Origin: Pseudofrankia sp. DC12
GTDB taxonomy: Bacteria > Actinomycetota > Actinomycetes > Frankiales > Frankiaceae
DNA length: 64,000 bases
Reading direction: 5' to 3'
NCBI RefSeq assembly: GCF_000966285.1
Contig: NZ_KQ031391.1
Location: 1,095,238-1,159,237, forward strand
Part shown: piece after piece, positions 42,580 through 51,109 of the stretch
Layout of the letters: each line of letters starts with the position of its first letter
How positions within the stretch are numbered: the first letter of the stretch is position 1
Notes under the pieces: generated by a model
The model's input: only the letters and a program-made list of their open reading frames with translations
Databases searched by the model: none
What the model was told of the DNA's origin: nothing
Made by a program: the position numbers and the translations under genes

Positions 42580-42990
42580 TCAGCCGGGGAGGGCCGCGTC
42601 GAGCAACGTCTCGGCGGCCGCGCGGGCGTCGGCCACGACGGTGGGGTCACGGTCCATCCGGCGGAGAGGCTGGCGCCGTCGTAGAGCAGGTGCAGCCTTC
42701 GTCCCAGCGTGGTGGGATCGGGTGCGCCGGCGGCGGTAGCCAGGTCGACGAACAACGCCCGAATCCAGCCGCGGAAGGCGGTGGCGTCGTCGTCGATCGT
42801 GCCGGTGGGAGGTGCCGCGGCGCTGGCGGCGACGAAGGCGCAGCCCCGGTGGCCGGGTTCGGCGAACATCGCACCCTGGGCCTCGAGCACGGCGAGAACC
42901 TTCTCCCGCGGCTCGTCGACCAGCCCCATGCGCCCGGCCTGCTCGCCGCCTTCCGGCCGCGGACCAGCGGACCTCCGTAGACCGACATCC
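42580..42990 (-). pseudogene. TetR-family regulator remnant
   Basis: C-terminal half of a TetR protein: EPREKVLAVLEAQGAMFAEP, GHRGCAFVAASAAAP, FRGWIRALFVDLATAAGAPD and LGRRLHLLYDGASLSAGW. A shift near 42660 is needed to reach the natural end MDRDPTVVADARAAAETLLD with stop at 42580. The helix-turn-helix half is gone; upstream sequence is short and unrecognisable before the next gene. It cannot bind DNA. Confidence 0.7.
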
Positions 42991-43053
42991 GGCGCCCGGC
43001 GGATGCGAGGATCAGGCCTCGCCATCGCTGTCGAGCCGTGCCGGAGGTTCGGA

Positions 43054-43920
43054 ATGAAAGTCTTAGCAAGCGGGCTGCGTTTCCCCGAAGGACCGATCGC
43101 CCTCGCCGACGGTTCGGTCCTCGTGGTGGAGATCGAGGGTGGTGCGCTGACCCGCGTCGCGGCGGACGGCACGGTCACGCCGATCCACTGCGGCGGCGGC
43201 CCCAACGGAGCCGCCGCCGGTCCCGACGGAGCGATCTACGTCTGCAACGACGGTGGGCTGGCGTTCACCACCGAGGACGGCATCCGTTTCCCCGTCGACC
43301 ACGCCGAGGGTAACGCGGGCGGCTACGTCCAGCGGGTCGACCTCGAGACCGGCGACGTCGAGGTCGTGTTCACCCACGTGGCGGGAAGCCGTATCGGAAA
43401 CCTCAACGACATCGTTTTCGACGCCGCCGGATCCTGCTATCTCGTCGATACCACGCACGGCGCCATCTATTACGCCGACCCTATCGACGGCACAATCGAG
43501 GTCGTCGCGGAAGGCCTTTCCTACCCGAACGGCATGGGTCTTTCTCCCGACGGTACGAGGCTTTACGTCTCCGAGACCTATTCGGGGCGAGTGCTCGCCT
43601 GGGACGTGACCGCGCCGGGCGTTCTCGCCGCGAGGGCCGAGCTGTACTCCACCGGCGGCGAGCACCACTGGGACGGCCTCGCGATCGACGGAGCCGGCAA
43701 CGTGTGCGTGGCGAACCTCGGGAAGTCGGGCGTCACGGTCATCAGCCCCGAGGGCCAGGTGCTACGCGAGTTCGCCACCCCGGAGCACGACCCGTTCGTG
43801 ACGAACATCTGTTTCGGCGGCCCCGAAGGCGACACGGCGTTCCTCTGCTCGGCGGGCCGCGGCATTCTGTACTCCTTCCCGTGGCCCTGGCCGGGCCTGC
43901 CGTTGCACTTCGCCTGCTGA
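43054..43920 (+). CDS. SMP-30/gluconolactonase-like beta-propeller hydrolase
   Basis: A 288-residue six-bladed propeller. FPEGPIALADGSVLVVEIEG, the metal-site NLNDIVFDAAGSCYLVDTTH, YPNGMGLSPDGTRLYVSETY and HHWDGLAIDGAGNVCVANLG carry the Glu/Asn/Asp calcium ligands of SMP-30 lactonases. Likely hydrolyses sugar or other lactones in the cytoplasm. Start ATG 43054 follows CCGGAGG. Codon use is less extreme around 43380-43530 but in frame. Confidence 0.88.
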   Translation: MKVLASGLRFPEGPIALADGSVLVVEIEGGALTRVAADGTVTPIHCGGGPNGAAAGPDGAIYVCNDGGLAFTTEDGIRFPVDHAEGNAGGYVQRVDLETGDVEVVFTHVAGSRIGNLNDIVFDAAGSCYLVDTTHGAIYYADPIDGTIEVVAEGLSYPNGMGLSPDGTRLYVSETYSGRVLAWDVTAPGVLAARAELYSTGGEHHWDGLAIDGAGNVCVANLGKSGVTVISPEGQVLREFATPEHDPFVTNICFGGPEGDTAFLCSAGRGILYSFPWPWPGLPLHFAC

Positions 43921-43946
43921 GCCCCAACCGTCCCGCCCGGCCCGCA

Positions 43947-43969
43947 CGGCACCCCCGCGGGCGGTGCCG
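43947..43969 (+). terminator. Hairpin after SMP-30 gene
   Basis: CGGCACC and GGTGCCG form a 7-bp stem around a nine-base loop, 26 bases after the stop. Terminator-like without U-tract. Confidence 0.45.
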
Positions 43970-44080
43970 CGACGCGCAGACCGAGCCGCCCCGGCGCAGC
44001 GGCCCGGCTGACGGACGGTCATCGCGTCCTGGGTCGCAGCTACTTGACAGGGTGATCCGCCAGCCGCCAGGATCGAATGT

Positions 44081-44461
44081 ATGTTCGATCTCCTCAGCTC
44101 CCACCTGGGAACCCGGCCTCGCGCCCACGTCCGCGTCGTCCGCGAAGGCCGGCTCGTGCCGTACCAGCGGATCCCGGCGCGGATCGACACCGGCTCGCAA
44201 CCGCCGGCCGCGTCGGCGCCGGCCAGCCTGCCCCCGAGCGTGGCGCGGCTGGCGGCCCGGACGAGGCTGTCCGCCGAGCTGCTCGCCGCCATCCTCGCGG
44301 TCGACGGGCGGGCCCGCGCGACTCTCGACGACATGGAGCGCGCGGACGCGCTCGCGGACGTGCTGCTGGCCCGGCGCCGGCAGCGCGCCGGGCGGCAGCG
44401 CACCGAGGGGTCTGCCACGGCCGGCCAGCCGAGCAACGGGATCGCCGCCGCGCACAGCTGA
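44081..44461 (+). CDS. Hypothetical protein
   Basis: A 126-residue basic protein, ATG 44081, no recognised domain. It has a helical core SVARLAARTRLSAELLAAIL followed by DDMERADALADVLLARRRQR, and a low-complexity tail. The second half resembles a small helical bundle. Codon use is strongly G/C at third positions, supporting coding. No clear Shine-Dalgarno. Confidence 0.5.
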   Translation: MFDLLSSHLGTRPRAHVRVVREGRLVPYQRIPARIDTGSQPPAASAPASLPPSVARLAARTRLSAELLAAILAVDGRARATLDDMERADALADVLLARRRQRAGRQRTEGSATAGQPSNGIAAAHS

Positions 44462-44548
44462 AACAGCACGTGTACCCCCGGCCCTCGAAGGGAACAAAAG
44501 GAGAGCACCGGATAGGCCGATCACCTGCTCCGCGTAAAGAGGAGAGTC

Positions 44549-44716
44549 GTGGGACGGCTGTGTCGAAAGCTTTCACTACGACCCGTCGCCCTTTCCACAA
44601 CTGCCTGCATCGCGTTCTTCGCCCTGCTGGCACCGGCCGTCACGCGGTGGCCGTCCGCGTCAGTTCTCACTACTGCCGCCTCGCCCGACGTTCGACCGGT
44701 CCCCGCGTCCCCATGA
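44549..44716 (+). CDS. Short exported peptide or secretion-signal remnant
   Basis: A 55-residue frame with a strong Shine-Dalgarno (AGAGGAGAG) before GTG 44549. The product starts GRLCRKLSLRPVAL and continues TTACIAFFALLAPAV, which is a typical signal or membrane-anchor sequence, then a short Ala/Pro tail and stop at 44714-44716. Either a genuine tiny secreted peptide or the N-terminal leftover of a larger exported protein. Confidence 0.4.
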   Translation: MGRLCRKLSLRPVALSTTACIAFFALLAPAVTRWPSASVLTTAASPDVRPVPASP

Positions 44717-45107
44717 TCGCTGCTTCGGCTCTCCGATGGTTGCAACCGGGCCTGTTTCGCGGCCACGGGAGGACCGAAACAGCGATCAACGCGGCGGCTG
44801 ACCTTGGCGGTCGACGTACTGCTCTCCCGAGCGATGGAGGACCGCCGTCCGCATCGCGGCCATGTAGGTAGTCCTCGAAGGTGGGGCGCCGGTCTCTGTG
44901 GCGTGACCACAGCACCGCCGCCACCGGCCCGGCAGGTGCCAGTGCGAGCCGTCGCATCCGTCGGCCCAGCCGACGGACCGCCGCGAACAGTTCCCGGAGG
45001 GCCTGCCACGGGTGTCCCAGGGCCACGATCGCCAGCATGACGGCCACCCCACCGCGGCTCATCCCCGCGAAGTCGTCCGCCTCGGACCGCGGCTTCTTCT
45101 TCGTCAC
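44670..45107 (-). CDS. Hypothetical membrane-associated protein
   Basis: GTG 45107 opens a 145-residue minus-strand frame: TKKKPRSEADDFAGMSRGGV, then AVMLAIVALGHPWQALRELF and a basic helix region VRRLGRRMRRLALAPAGPVA. One amphipathic or membrane helix is visible; the last 50 residues look random and may be out of the real gene. No family recognised and no good Shine-Dalgarno. Tentative. Confidence 0.3.
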   Translation of the reverse strand: MTKKKPRSEADDFAGMSRGGVAVMLAIVALGHPWQALRELFAAVRRLGRRMRRLALAPAGPVAAVLWSRHRDRRPTFEDYLHGRDADGGPPSLGRAVRRPPRSAAALIAVSVLPWPRNRPGCNHRRAEAAIMGTRGPVERRARRQ

Positions 45108-45760
45108 GACGCCAACCCGAACGGGATGTACGGAGATCAGTCCTCGTGGGTCATGAAGGTCTTCCCCGTCGGTACGCGGGATCAGTAGTCCGTGCGCCTG
45201 ACGGCGCACCCTGGTCGGGTGAAGACTGTCTGTGGATCTGTGGATCGTCCGGCTGACGTCGTATCGCCTTGGCGAGACCTTCGTCGGCTCGCCCTCTCCG
45301 TCAGACCGCTGCAGCCAGCCGCGCCCGTCGAGCAGGCATCGACGGCGGGCTCGGCGCAGCAGACGCCGGCTTCGGCCCAGCCCGTCGCCCGCCGTCATCA
45401 TTGCCTCGTGCTGGGGGATGCCGGCGAAGCGCTTGCGCAGCAACTCCTGCGAGTTGGGCCAGGTCGAGTCAACCAGAGCTCGGCCTCGGTCTACGCGACC
45501 GTCCCGCGCTCGCCGCCTTCACCCGCTCGTGGTCGTGAATCGGGCCTGGCCAGAGCCATGAAAGGGCGCAACTGGCGTTCATGCCCGCGCCGGCCCGCCA
45601 AGGCCGGCAGGACGGCGGTGGCAGTGTCGCGAGAACCACCGTTGGCGCCGGTCTCGGTCCTCAGCCTGGCTGGAACCTCACGTGAACCGTGCACGTTCCT
45701 TCACGCGAGCGGTGGACCGTCCGTCCGCTGAGCAAGCACCGTGACGATCGGGAGGCCGCT
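45108..45760. other. 650-bp stretch without a recognised gene
   Basis: Frames on both strands are open in places, but none gave a recognisable product or good start. Third-position bias is weak. It may be decayed coding sequence. It ends with the Shine-Dalgarno of the sucrase/ferredoxin-like gene at 45750-45755. Confidence 0.5.
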
Positions 45761-46750
45761 GTGACCGTCACCGTCTCCAGCCCTGCGATCTCCTACCGCT
45801 GCGCGCCGTGGACGTTGGCCCAGGGAGTCGACCCCGTCGGGTCAGCGCTCACCTGCGACACGTTCGTTCTCATCGAGACGCCCCCGCCGTGGCCTCAGGA
45901 CATCGGAGAGATCCCGATCTTCGCGGAGCTGTCCAAGCGGGGGCTGCGCTCGACCCGCCTGCTGGCCGTGCGTCCGCCGGACGAAGGCCCGGCCCTCGGC
46001 TCCAGCATGGACGGCTCCGGGGCCGTCGGCGCTTCCACCGGTGCCGCCCAGGTGGCGGTGACGATCTGGCGGCGAGCCGAGACCAGCCGTTTCACCGGTA
46101 CCGACCACCTCATCCCGGCCGAGCGGCTCGTCGACGAGGTCGCCCGGCTGGCCACGGCGCCCATCGAGAACGGCCGCCCGGCGGGCCAGGGACAGCCGGC
46201 GCCGCCGGAGGTGCTGCTGTGCGGGCACGGTTCGCGCGACGTCTGCTGCGGACGGCTCGGCACCCGGCTCGCGCTCGACGCGGGCGGAACCTGGTCGGGA
46301 GTCCGGGTCCGGCGCTGCAGCCACACCGGCGGCCACCGGTACGCGCCGACCGGCTTCACCCTGCCCGACGGCCTGGCCTGGGGATTCCTCGACGCGGCCG
46401 TACTCGACTCCGTGGTGCGCCGGTCCGGTCCGCCGCCGGTACGCGGCAGCTACCGGGGTACGACCGCGCTCGACCAGTGGGGCCAGGTCGCCGAACGCGA
46501 GCTGTTCGACCGCTTCGGCTGGGCCTGGCTGGAGCACCGGCTGACGTCGGCCAGCAGCGACGTCGCGGCCGACCGCCGCTCCGCCACCGTCCATCTCGGT
46601 TGGGACGGGCCCACCGGCACCGGCTCGGCGATCGCCACCGTCGCGGTCACTCGCGACGTCCCCGTCCTCGTCTGCGGCGAGCCCCCCGAGACCGCCCGCA
46701 AGACCTCCCCCGAGCTGGGCCTCACCAGCCTGCGCCTCACCACGGGCTAG
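45761..46750 (+). CDS. Sucrase/ferredoxin-like (thioredoxin-fold) protein
   Basis: A 329-residue protein of the sucrase/ferredoxin-like family (relatives of 2Fe-2S thioredoxin-like ferredoxins). The cysteine-rich motif LLCGHGSRDVCCGRLGTRLA is followed by RRCSHTGGHRYAPTGFTLPD, the family signature with likely metal or cluster ligands. GTG 45761 has GGGAGG upstream; a longer frame begins at 45689. Biological role unclear; probably redox. Confidence 0.85.
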   Translation: MTVTVSSPAISYRCAPWTLAQGVDPVGSALTCDTFVLIETPPPWPQDIGEIPIFAELSKRGLRSTRLLAVRPPDEGPALGSSMDGSGAVGASTGAAQVAVTIWRRAETSRFTGTDHLIPAERLVDEVARLATAPIENGRPAGQGQPAPPEVLLCGHGSRDVCCGRLGTRLALDAGGTWSGVRVRRCSHTGGHRYAPTGFTLPDGLAWGFLDAAVLDSVVRRSGPPPVRGSYRGTTALDQWGQVAERELFDRFGWAWLEHRLTSASSDVAADRRSATVHLGWDGPTGTGSAIATVAVTRDVPVLVCGEPPETARKTSPELGLTSLRLTTG

Positions 46751-46916
46751 CGCTGCGTCCCGGCCGGCCTCCATCGAGCCTCGGGACGCCAGTTGGGCCC
46801 GTCCGGACGCGAGCGCTCGTTCACGCATTCGCCGTGGCGCCGGCCCGGCCCGAATCGGCAACCCCGACGTAGGACCAGCCCTCTCGTGCCAGCGGGCGGG
46901 AGCCGGGCTGCTCGGG

Positions 46917-47245
46917 TCAGGCAGTGGCCTTGCGGAAGGCCGTCACCCATGGGGTCAGGTAGTCCTCGGCTGCGTTGACGTCGGCCGGGACTGGTAGCTG
47001 CAGGCGGACGTCGGTGACCGGCCTCGACCAGCGCCGGCAGGCCGTCGATGGCCGCCGTCAGGTCAGGCGTCCCGTCGGTTCCGGGGACGTTCGGGAGCTT
47101 GCCGGCGACGCCGAGCTCCAGTGGGACGCGGCCGAGCGCGGCGGCGGTGTCGCACCTCCGCGGGATGGTCTCCAGCAGCGCGTCGGCCCGGTCCGAGGCC
47201 GGCCCCAGGGCGCCACTTCCCGACCCATCGACGAGCACGCTGACG
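46917..47245 (-). pseudogene. C-terminal remnant of LLM-class (F420-dependent) oxidoreductase
   Basis: Minus-strand piece: LELGVAGKLPNVPGTDGTPD, then AIDGLPALVEAG, and after a frameshift near 47020 VTDVRLQLPVPADVNAAEDY with LTPWVTAFRKATA and a stop at 46917. This is the usual end of luciferase-like F420-dependent oxidoreductases. The barrel upstream is missing. It abuts another broken gene. Confidence 0.6.
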
Positions 47246-47286
47246 GACGACAGGCGCTGGAATCGACCGACGACGAACTTTTCGCG

Positions 47287-47715
47287 TCACTCTCCGAAGC
47301 CGGCCCGATTCGCGGGCCCACAGGTCGCGCCGACGATCACCCTGGGTGACCGCGAAGGTGAGCGGGCGAGTTGAGGAGCGGCTGACGTCTTCCCTCCAGG
47401 CGAGCTCCGCGACCGAGTTCTGCCGGGTGGCACGGTCGCGCTCGCCGATGCGCGGGACGACCTCGATCGCGCCGCGGCCTCGGGCGGCGAGCGCCCCCGC
47501 GATCGCGGCCAGCTCCTCGGGGCGGGCGTGGGCCCCCGGCACCGGGCGGCCGTCGGGAACCGTGGCAGGAAAGTGCGGGACGTGGAGAAGCCCAGCGCAC
47601 CCGCGTCGATCGCCGTTCCGACGACGGCGGCCATCGCGGCCAGGTAGTCGTCGCCGGCCGGGGCGTCGTCGAGGCTGCGCTCGCCCACGACGTAGTGAAG
47701 TAAGTAAGTCCTCAT
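47287..47715 (-). pseudogene. N-acyl-D-amino-acid deacylase (amidohydrolase-3) fragment
   Basis: Internal segment of a D-aminoacylase-like enzyme: LLHYVVGERSLDDAPAGDDY, VVGTAIDAGALGFSTSRTFL, then after a shift PGAHARPEELAAIAGALAAR, and RPLTFAVTQGD. Both ends are absent and at least one frameshift lies near 47560. The join with the LLM remnant at about 47250 suggests a deletion that fused two neighbours. Confidence 0.65.
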
Positions 47716-47916
47716 TTCACTGACGAGCCTAAGATCGTGGATCCGCGCGCGTCAAGCGACCGACATTGATGTCGAGATCAGCGCGGCGGCGGGCGGGGCG
47801 GTTGCCAAAACTCTCATGATCGGGTGAGTAAGATAGCGTACGTTCATTCACCTGGCGACTGTGCCCCGCATCCGGAGGAGCTCCGTGTCGGGAGAACCAC
47901 CGCTACTGGAGGACCA

Positions 47917-48618
47917 ATGGCCGACCAGCCGACCGTGGAGCGGACGGCGGCGTCCGACGGCGCGAGCGCGGCCGCCGAGGCGAGGCCGCGGCCGCGACGG
48001 CTGACAGCCGAGGCCCGCAAGAGCTCTATTCTGAAGGCCGCCCGGCAGGCGTTCGTCGAGACCGGTGACATGAACGGGACGACCATCAAGCAGATCGCCG
48101 AACGCGGCGGTATCAGCGAAGGTGTGATCTACCGGCACTTCGAGAGCAAGGACCAGCTGTTCTACGAGGCGGTCTTCGAGCCGCTGCGCCAGGCGGTGGA
48201 CGAGCTCGTCGCAGCCACCGATGTGGTCGACCTCGACGAGCCACTCACCCCGGAACGCCAGCTGGAGGCGCTCAACGGCCTGTACCGCCGGCTCATCGCC
48301 ACCCTGGAGGAGATCCTCCCGCTGCTCGGGCTGGTGCTGTTCGGCGACCCGAAGGTGGCCCGCCGCTTCTACCGCAAGCACTTCACCGTCGCGATGGACC
48401 GGCTGGCCGAGGCCTGGCGTGAGGTCGAGGACAGGTACGGCTTCGAGTTCGAGTCGCCGGACATCTCCGCCCGGGCCGTCATGGGCATCGCGCTGGTGCT
48501 CGCGCTGGAAACCCGGCACAACGACCTGTTCAACAAGGACCGGGCCGTCACCCTGGTCTCGCGGAGCACGGTGAAGGGCTTTTTCCCGGCCCTTGAGCCG
48601 ACCCGGCGCCGTCGCTAA
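47917..48618 (+). CDS. TetR-family regulator
   Basis: A 233-residue repressor. Helix-turn-helix at about residues 35-80: RKSSILKAARQAFVETGDMN, TTIKQIAERGGISEGVIYRH, FESKDQLFYEAV. The C-terminal ligand domain contains EILPLLGLVLFGDPKVARRF. The first 30 residues are Ala-rich and disordered. ATG 47917 has GGAGG; the frame opens at 47824. Target unknown; upstream sequence has A+T-rich GAGTAAGATAGCGTACG. Confidence 0.9.
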   Translation: MADQPTVERTAASDGASAAAEARPRPRRLTAEARKSSILKAARQAFVETGDMNGTTIKQIAERGGISEGVIYRHFESKDQLFYEAVFEPLRQAVDELVAATDVVDLDEPLTPERQLEALNGLYRRLIATLEEILPLLGLVLFGDPKVARRFYRKHFTVAMDRLAEAWREVEDRYGFEFESPDISARAVMGIALVLALETRHNDLFNKDRAVTLVSRSTVKGFFPALEPTRRRR

Positions 48619-48826
48619 CCCACGCCGGCGGGACGACGGGTAAAGGACCGCCGCCAATGGCGTGATCCTGATCCCGTTTCCCCAGCGCGGCGAGGTCGCG
48701 CCGGAAAGGTCGCGAACGTGCTCAGGCAATTCGGTTATCCCGCCACCGGGGCAATCGGGCCGCCGGCCGGGCACCGACGCCGGGTAGCTGGCCTGGCGGG
48801 TTCCGGCTGACCGCCGGCGAGGCCGG

Positions 48827-49459
48827 TCAGCCGTCGGCCCGTGCCGTCGGGCGGGCGCGCAGGTGCAGGCGCTCGCCCTGCGGGCCGAAGAGGCTGAGGA
48901 TCTCGACCGGGCGTTCGGTCGGGTTCGCGAAGGCGTGCGGCAGGTGGGTGTCGAACTCGGCGGCCTCGCCCGGGCCAAGCATGAGGTCGTGCTCACCGAG
49001 CAGCAGGCGCAGCCGGCCGGAGAGCACATAGAGCCACTCGTAGCCCTCGTGGACCTGCGGTTGCGGCTCGCTCGCGGGCCAGTGGGCCGGGATGAGCATC
49101 TTGTACGCCTGCAGCCCGCCGGGGCGGCGGGTCAGCGGCAGGAACGTCATGCCGTTGCGCTGGAACGGGCGCGGATGGATGCGCGGGTCCGCGGTCGGCG
49201 GGTGGCCGACCAGCTCGTCGAGCGGCACCTGATGTGCCCGGGCCAGCGGCAGCAACAGCTCCAGGGTGAGCCGGCGCTGCCCGGACTCCAGCCGCGACAG
49301 CGTGCTGACGGAGATCCCGGTCGCCTGGGACAGCTGCGGCAACGTCACCTCACGCTCGTGCCGCAGCGCCCGCAGCCGCGGGCCCACCGCCGCCAGCACG
49401 TCGTCGAACGCGGGCTCGTCCGCGGGCTCAGGCGTGTCGCCCAGTCGCTGGTCCACCAT
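48827..49459 (-). CDS. XRE-cupin regulator
   Basis: A 210-residue two-domain regulator. The XRE helix-turn-helix (RALRHEREVTLPQLSQATGI, SVSTLSRLESGQRRLTLELL) is followed by a C-terminal cupin sensor (HEGYEWLYVLSGRLRLLLGE, GPGEAAEFDTHLPHAFANP) with His/Glu metal-binding positions. ATG 49459 is chosen because a palindrome lies nine bases upstream. It is divergent from a methyltransferase remnant, a common pairing. Likely self-repressing. Confidence 0.9.
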   Translation of the reverse strand: MVDQRLGDTPEPADEPAFDDVLAAVGPRLRALRHEREVTLPQLSQATGISVSTLSRLESGQRRLTLELLLPLARAHQVPLDELVGHPPTADPRIHPRPFQRNGMTFLPLTRRPGGLQAYKMLIPAHWPASEPQPQVHEGYEWLYVLSGRLRLLLGEHDLMLGPGEAAEFDTHLPHAFANPTERPVEILSLFGPQGERLHLRARPTARADG

Positions 49460-49467
49460 GCAGCCAG

Positions 49468-49484
49468 TTTGCCATTCTGGCAAA
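49468..49484. promoter_or_regulatory. Operator of the XRE-cupin gene
   Basis: TTTGCCA and TGGCAAA are perfect inverted repeats around TTC, nine bases upstream of the regulator start. TGGCAAA-type palindromes are typical for XRE-cupin proteins (from memory). Probably shared with the divergent methyltransferase remnant. Confidence 0.72.
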
Positions 49485-49594
49485 GATATTTGTCAACCCG
49501 GCCGCGCTGGCGCACAGTCGCGCCCAGTGGTCGAGGCGAGGGGTCCACGGCCTCGCGACAACAGGCGGGCCCGCGGCTCGCACAGGAGGCAGGC

Positions 49595-49961
49595 ATTGCC
49601 GATCGAGACAGCTGACGAGCCGCGGGGTGGCGAGCTCGCCACCGGGCCCCACACCATGGGGGATCCGATCGACGCGACCGCCCAGGTCACGCCCGACGCC
49701 GGCCGCCAGGACCTCGTCTTCGGCCCGGACGCCTGGGACGCTCGGCACCGGGTCCATGCCGAGGCGCACCCGGCTGGGGACCAGCCCAGCCCGGTGCTGG
49801 CCGAGCAGGTCGCAAGCCTGCCGGCCGGGACCGTCCTCGACGCGGGGGCGGGCACCGGCGCGGACGCCTGCTGGCTGGCCGGCCGCGGCTGCAAGGCTTC
49901 CCAGCACCCGGCACCTGAGCAGGCGCACAAACCGGACGATCCAGACCCCGGCCGGGACTAG
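49595..49961 (+). pseudogene. Truncated SAM-dependent methyltransferase
   Basis: Only the N-terminal third survives: FGPDAWDARHRVHAEAHPAG and the SAM loop GTVLDAGAGTGADACWLAGR, then the sequence turns into unrelated Pro/Asp-rich residues and stops at 49961. Possible starts are TTG 49595 or ATG 49656. The divergent XRE-cupin gene would have controlled it. No methyl transfer possible. Confidence 0.68.
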
Positions 49962-50827
49962 AAGCTTCTCGTGACCGCTCGGACCGCCAGCCGCCCGTCG
50001 GCGCCCGCATCGCGGACCTCGACGGTCGTCATCCCGCCATGGGCCGTCGCCGTCGCCACCGCGGGCCCGATTCGGACCGGCCGCAGATAACGCAACGTAA
50101 TCGACGCAAGCGGAACGCTCGGGTTCAGGGAGAGCGCCGCCTGCTCGACGGCGAGCGCGATCAGCCCGCCGTTGACGGTGTTCGACGAGTTCAGTCCGTG
50201 CACGGTCCGGTGGACGGCCGCGACACCGGGCTCCCTGACCTGGCAGCCGGCGTGCTCGGCGAGGCTCGTCAGCAGCGGCGGGCGCGGCGGCGCCTCGTCC
50301 GGGTCCTCCCAGACGATCGGCGGCATCACGAGCGACGGGTCGCCCGCGGCCATGAACGCCGCCGCCGCAACGCCGACCAGCTCACCCGCCTCATCGGTGA
50401 ACTCCGCGCCGATGACGACAACCGACCGACCAGTCTTGATGACTCGTCCGGTCGCGTTGATCTGGCTGCTCGGGCGCGGCGGGACGGTCAGCTGCACGTC
50501 CAGGTCGAGGGTGACGGGCACCCGCGGCGCGAGCTCGCCGACCGCGAGCCGCCCGCCGATGACATCCGCCCAGACCACGAGCGGAGCGAGCTGGACGGTG
50601 GTCGTCCCCGGTACGCACATTCCGGGCGAGACCGGGCAGGAGCCGCGCAGCTCGTCGCCGGCCCGGCGCGTCGCCATCATGATCGGGCCGAGGGTGTGTC
50701 CGTCCCGCGCGCTGTGGCGGACCTGGCGGGCGTTGGGAATGCCCGGCACGTCAACTGTCTCGATCTCAAGCGACGGAATCGCCCCAGGCCCGGGGATGCC
50801 GTCGAGGACCTCGCCTGACTCGCTCAA
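49958..50827 (-). CDS. PaaI-type double-hotdog thioesterase-like protein
   Basis: A 289-residue protein with two hotdog domains (RQVRHSARDGHTLGPIMMAT, then LNSSNTVNGGLIALAVEQAA and LRYLRPVRIGPAVATATAHG). Similar proteins hydrolyse acyl-CoA. The start is unclear: TTG 50827 overlaps the stop (TTGA) of a 10-codon frame that begins at ATG 50856 with an excellent Shine-Dalgarno GGGGAG. Either that short frame is a leader coupled to the thioesterase, or a frameshift has split the true N-terminus. GTG 50923 is another option. Confidence 0.72.
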   Translation of the reverse strand: MSESGEVLDGIPGPGAIPSLEIETVDVPGIPNARQVRHSARDGHTLGPIMMATRRAGDELRGSCPVSPGMCVPGTTTVQLAPLVVWADVIGGRLAVGELAPRVPVTLDLDVQLTVPPRPSSQINATGRVIKTGRSVVVIGAEFTDEAGELVGVAAAAFMAAGDPSLVMPPIVWEDPDEAPPRPPLLTSLAEHAGCQVREPGVAAVHRTVHGLNSSNTVNGGLIALAVEQAALSLNPSVPLASITLRYLRPVRIGPAVATATAHGGMTTVEVRDAGADGRLAVRAVTRSF

Positions 50828-51024
50828 GACTTGCCCAGCAGGTAGTGGACCGACATATTGATCTCCCCTGAGCCTGGTGACGCCAATGGAGAGGCTGACC
50901 ACGACGCGGGACCACGATGACACTGCGTGGCGAGGCCGCTGGCGAGCCGCGCTCGGGCCGGGTCCGCGGCCGGCCGAAGGGCCGAGACGCCGCGAGCTCT
51001 GGTACCCGACACGCTCTGCTCATT

Positions 51025-51040
51025 TTAACGTCGACGTCAA
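51025..51040. promoter_or_regulatory. Candidate TetR operator between thioesterase and tetR
   Basis: TTAACGTCGACGTCAA is a near-perfect 16-base palindrome (one mismatched pair). It lies in the divergent promoter region of the thioesterase-like gene and the tetR gene. A close relative occurs at 52206-52221. Three CACCGGT words follow at 51049-51077. Confidence 0.62.
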
Positions 51041-51109
51041 TGACAATCCACCGGTAGACTCACCGGTAAACACCGGTGTCGATCGGAGGGCCATTCGTGG
51101 AAGGCTGCC

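Noticed and set aside
45192-45731. Plus-strand 179-codon frame before the sucrase/ferredoxin-like gene
   Set aside because: Weak codon bias, low-complexity product and no Shine-Dalgarno; competing frames on the other strand look equally poor.
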